From NCBI GenBank assembly GCA_965652145.1, contig CBFGTV010000086.1:1-13490 (forward strand): a stretch of 13,490 nt of DNA. Reading direction: 5' to 3'. The translations under genes were made by a program, and so were the position numbers. Below the pieces are notes generated by a model that did no database searches, was not told where the DNA came from, and saw only the letters and a program-made list of their open reading frames with translations. Positions 13,271-13,490 of this stretch are shown here, one piece after another. Position 1 is the first letter of the stretch, and every line of letters starts with the position of its first letter. The stretch comes from CBFGTV01 sp965652145. GTDB lineage: Bacteria; Bacillota; Clostridia; Peptostreptococcales; Natronincolaceae.

Positions 13271-13490
13271 ATGTTTTTACAGGCGACAATAGAGCAAAAT
13301 CCGTTATTAATCAAAACGGCTTTACAGCTTCACCAAGAGGGACAAATTGCCCCCAATACCTATTTACTTGACTTAGACAGCATCAGAGGAAATGCCCGGC
13401 TGCTGGCCGATACGGCCAGAAGACATGATATTCAACTTTATATGATGACAAAGCAAATTGGAAGAAATCCTGAGGTGGCAAAGCTTATAG
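13271..13490 (+). CDS. yhfX: YhfX-type PLP-dependent alanine-racemase-fold protein (5' part)
   Basis: ATG 13271 abuts the yhfS TAG, so translation is probably coupled; the only ribosome-site-like sequence is a weak CAGGTG. The visible 73 residues include G-Q-I-A-P-N-T-Y-L-L-D-L-D (24-36) and Y-M-M-T-K-Q-I-G-R-N-P (57-67). K61 sits where the PLP-binding Lys of alanine-racemase-type (fold III) enzymes lies. 'IAP-x-x-x-h-h-D-h-D' and 'LY-h-MTKQ-x-GRNP' are diagnostic of YhfX. It continues beyond the window. In E. coli the next member would be YhfW (phosphopentomutase-like), so the operon probably goes on. Confidence 0.9.
   Translation, partial: MFLQATIEQNPLLIKTALQLHQEGQIAPNTYLLDLDSIRGNARLLADTARRHDIQLYMMTKQIGRNPEVAKLI

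Noticed and set aside
1..13490. CRISPR array, tRNA or rRNA genes, riboswitch
   Set aside because: No regularly spaced repeats, no cloverleaf or rRNA-like stretches and no recognisable riboswitch core were seen on reading both strands by eye.

Overview
The window looks like a chromosomal segment of a low-GC, anaerobic, Clostridia-type Firmicute (Alkaliphilus-like in flavour). The support is AT-rich spacers, strong AGGAGG-type ribosome sites, Gram-positive polymorphic-toxin debris, a lipoprotein flavin reductase typical of anaerobes, and low-GC versions of the enterobacterial yhf genes. The genus is inference. It divides into three regions.

(1) Positions 1-2462: a decayed accessory zone made of toxin and immunity cassettes. 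It holds the 3' end of a small immunity-like protein, a frameshifted SUKH-3-like immunity pseudogene, and a broken polymorphic-toxin cassette. The cassette's C-terminal domain is recognisable as an HNH/Endo VII nuclease of the GH-E type, but its signature His is now Tyr. It is followed by an intact ankyrin-repeat gene (probable immunity protein), a broken DUF2185/Imm33-like immunity gene, the end of an IS3-family element, and one more 3' gene fragment. A roughly 64-bp stretch of toxin sequence occurs twice (207 and 737), as expected for homology arms of exchangeable orphan cassettes.

(2) Positions 2589-6488: a respiratory or sensing module. A MerR-type regulator fused to a Cys4 knuckle and a methyltransferase-like domain precedes a lipoprotein FMN/FAD reductase of the fumarate-reductase superfamily. 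The reductase promoter has the 19-bp spacer typical of MerR targets. A bidirectional terminator separates it from two convergent, overlapping small genes: a two-helix membrane protein and a YbjQ-family protein.

(3) Positions 6824-13490: a long operon homologous to the uncharacterised enterobacterial yhfSTUVWXYZ cluster. Order here is yhfZ (regulator), yhfY (PRD domain), yhfU (DUF2620), yhfT (membrane transporter), an amidase-signature enzyme, php/yhfV (phosphotriesterase-homology metallohydrolase), yhfS (PLP aminotransferase fold) and yhfX (PLP alanine-racemase fold, cut by the window end). It starts from a good sigma-A promoter with a dyad at the start point, and two long T-tract-less hairpins bracket yhfT. 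The amidase inserted between transporter and php is not part of the E. coli operon and is the best clue to the pathway: import of an unknown compound, hydrolysis of an amide and perhaps an ester or lactone bond, then PLP chemistry on an amino-acid-like product. That pathway is inference; no substrate can be read from sequence.
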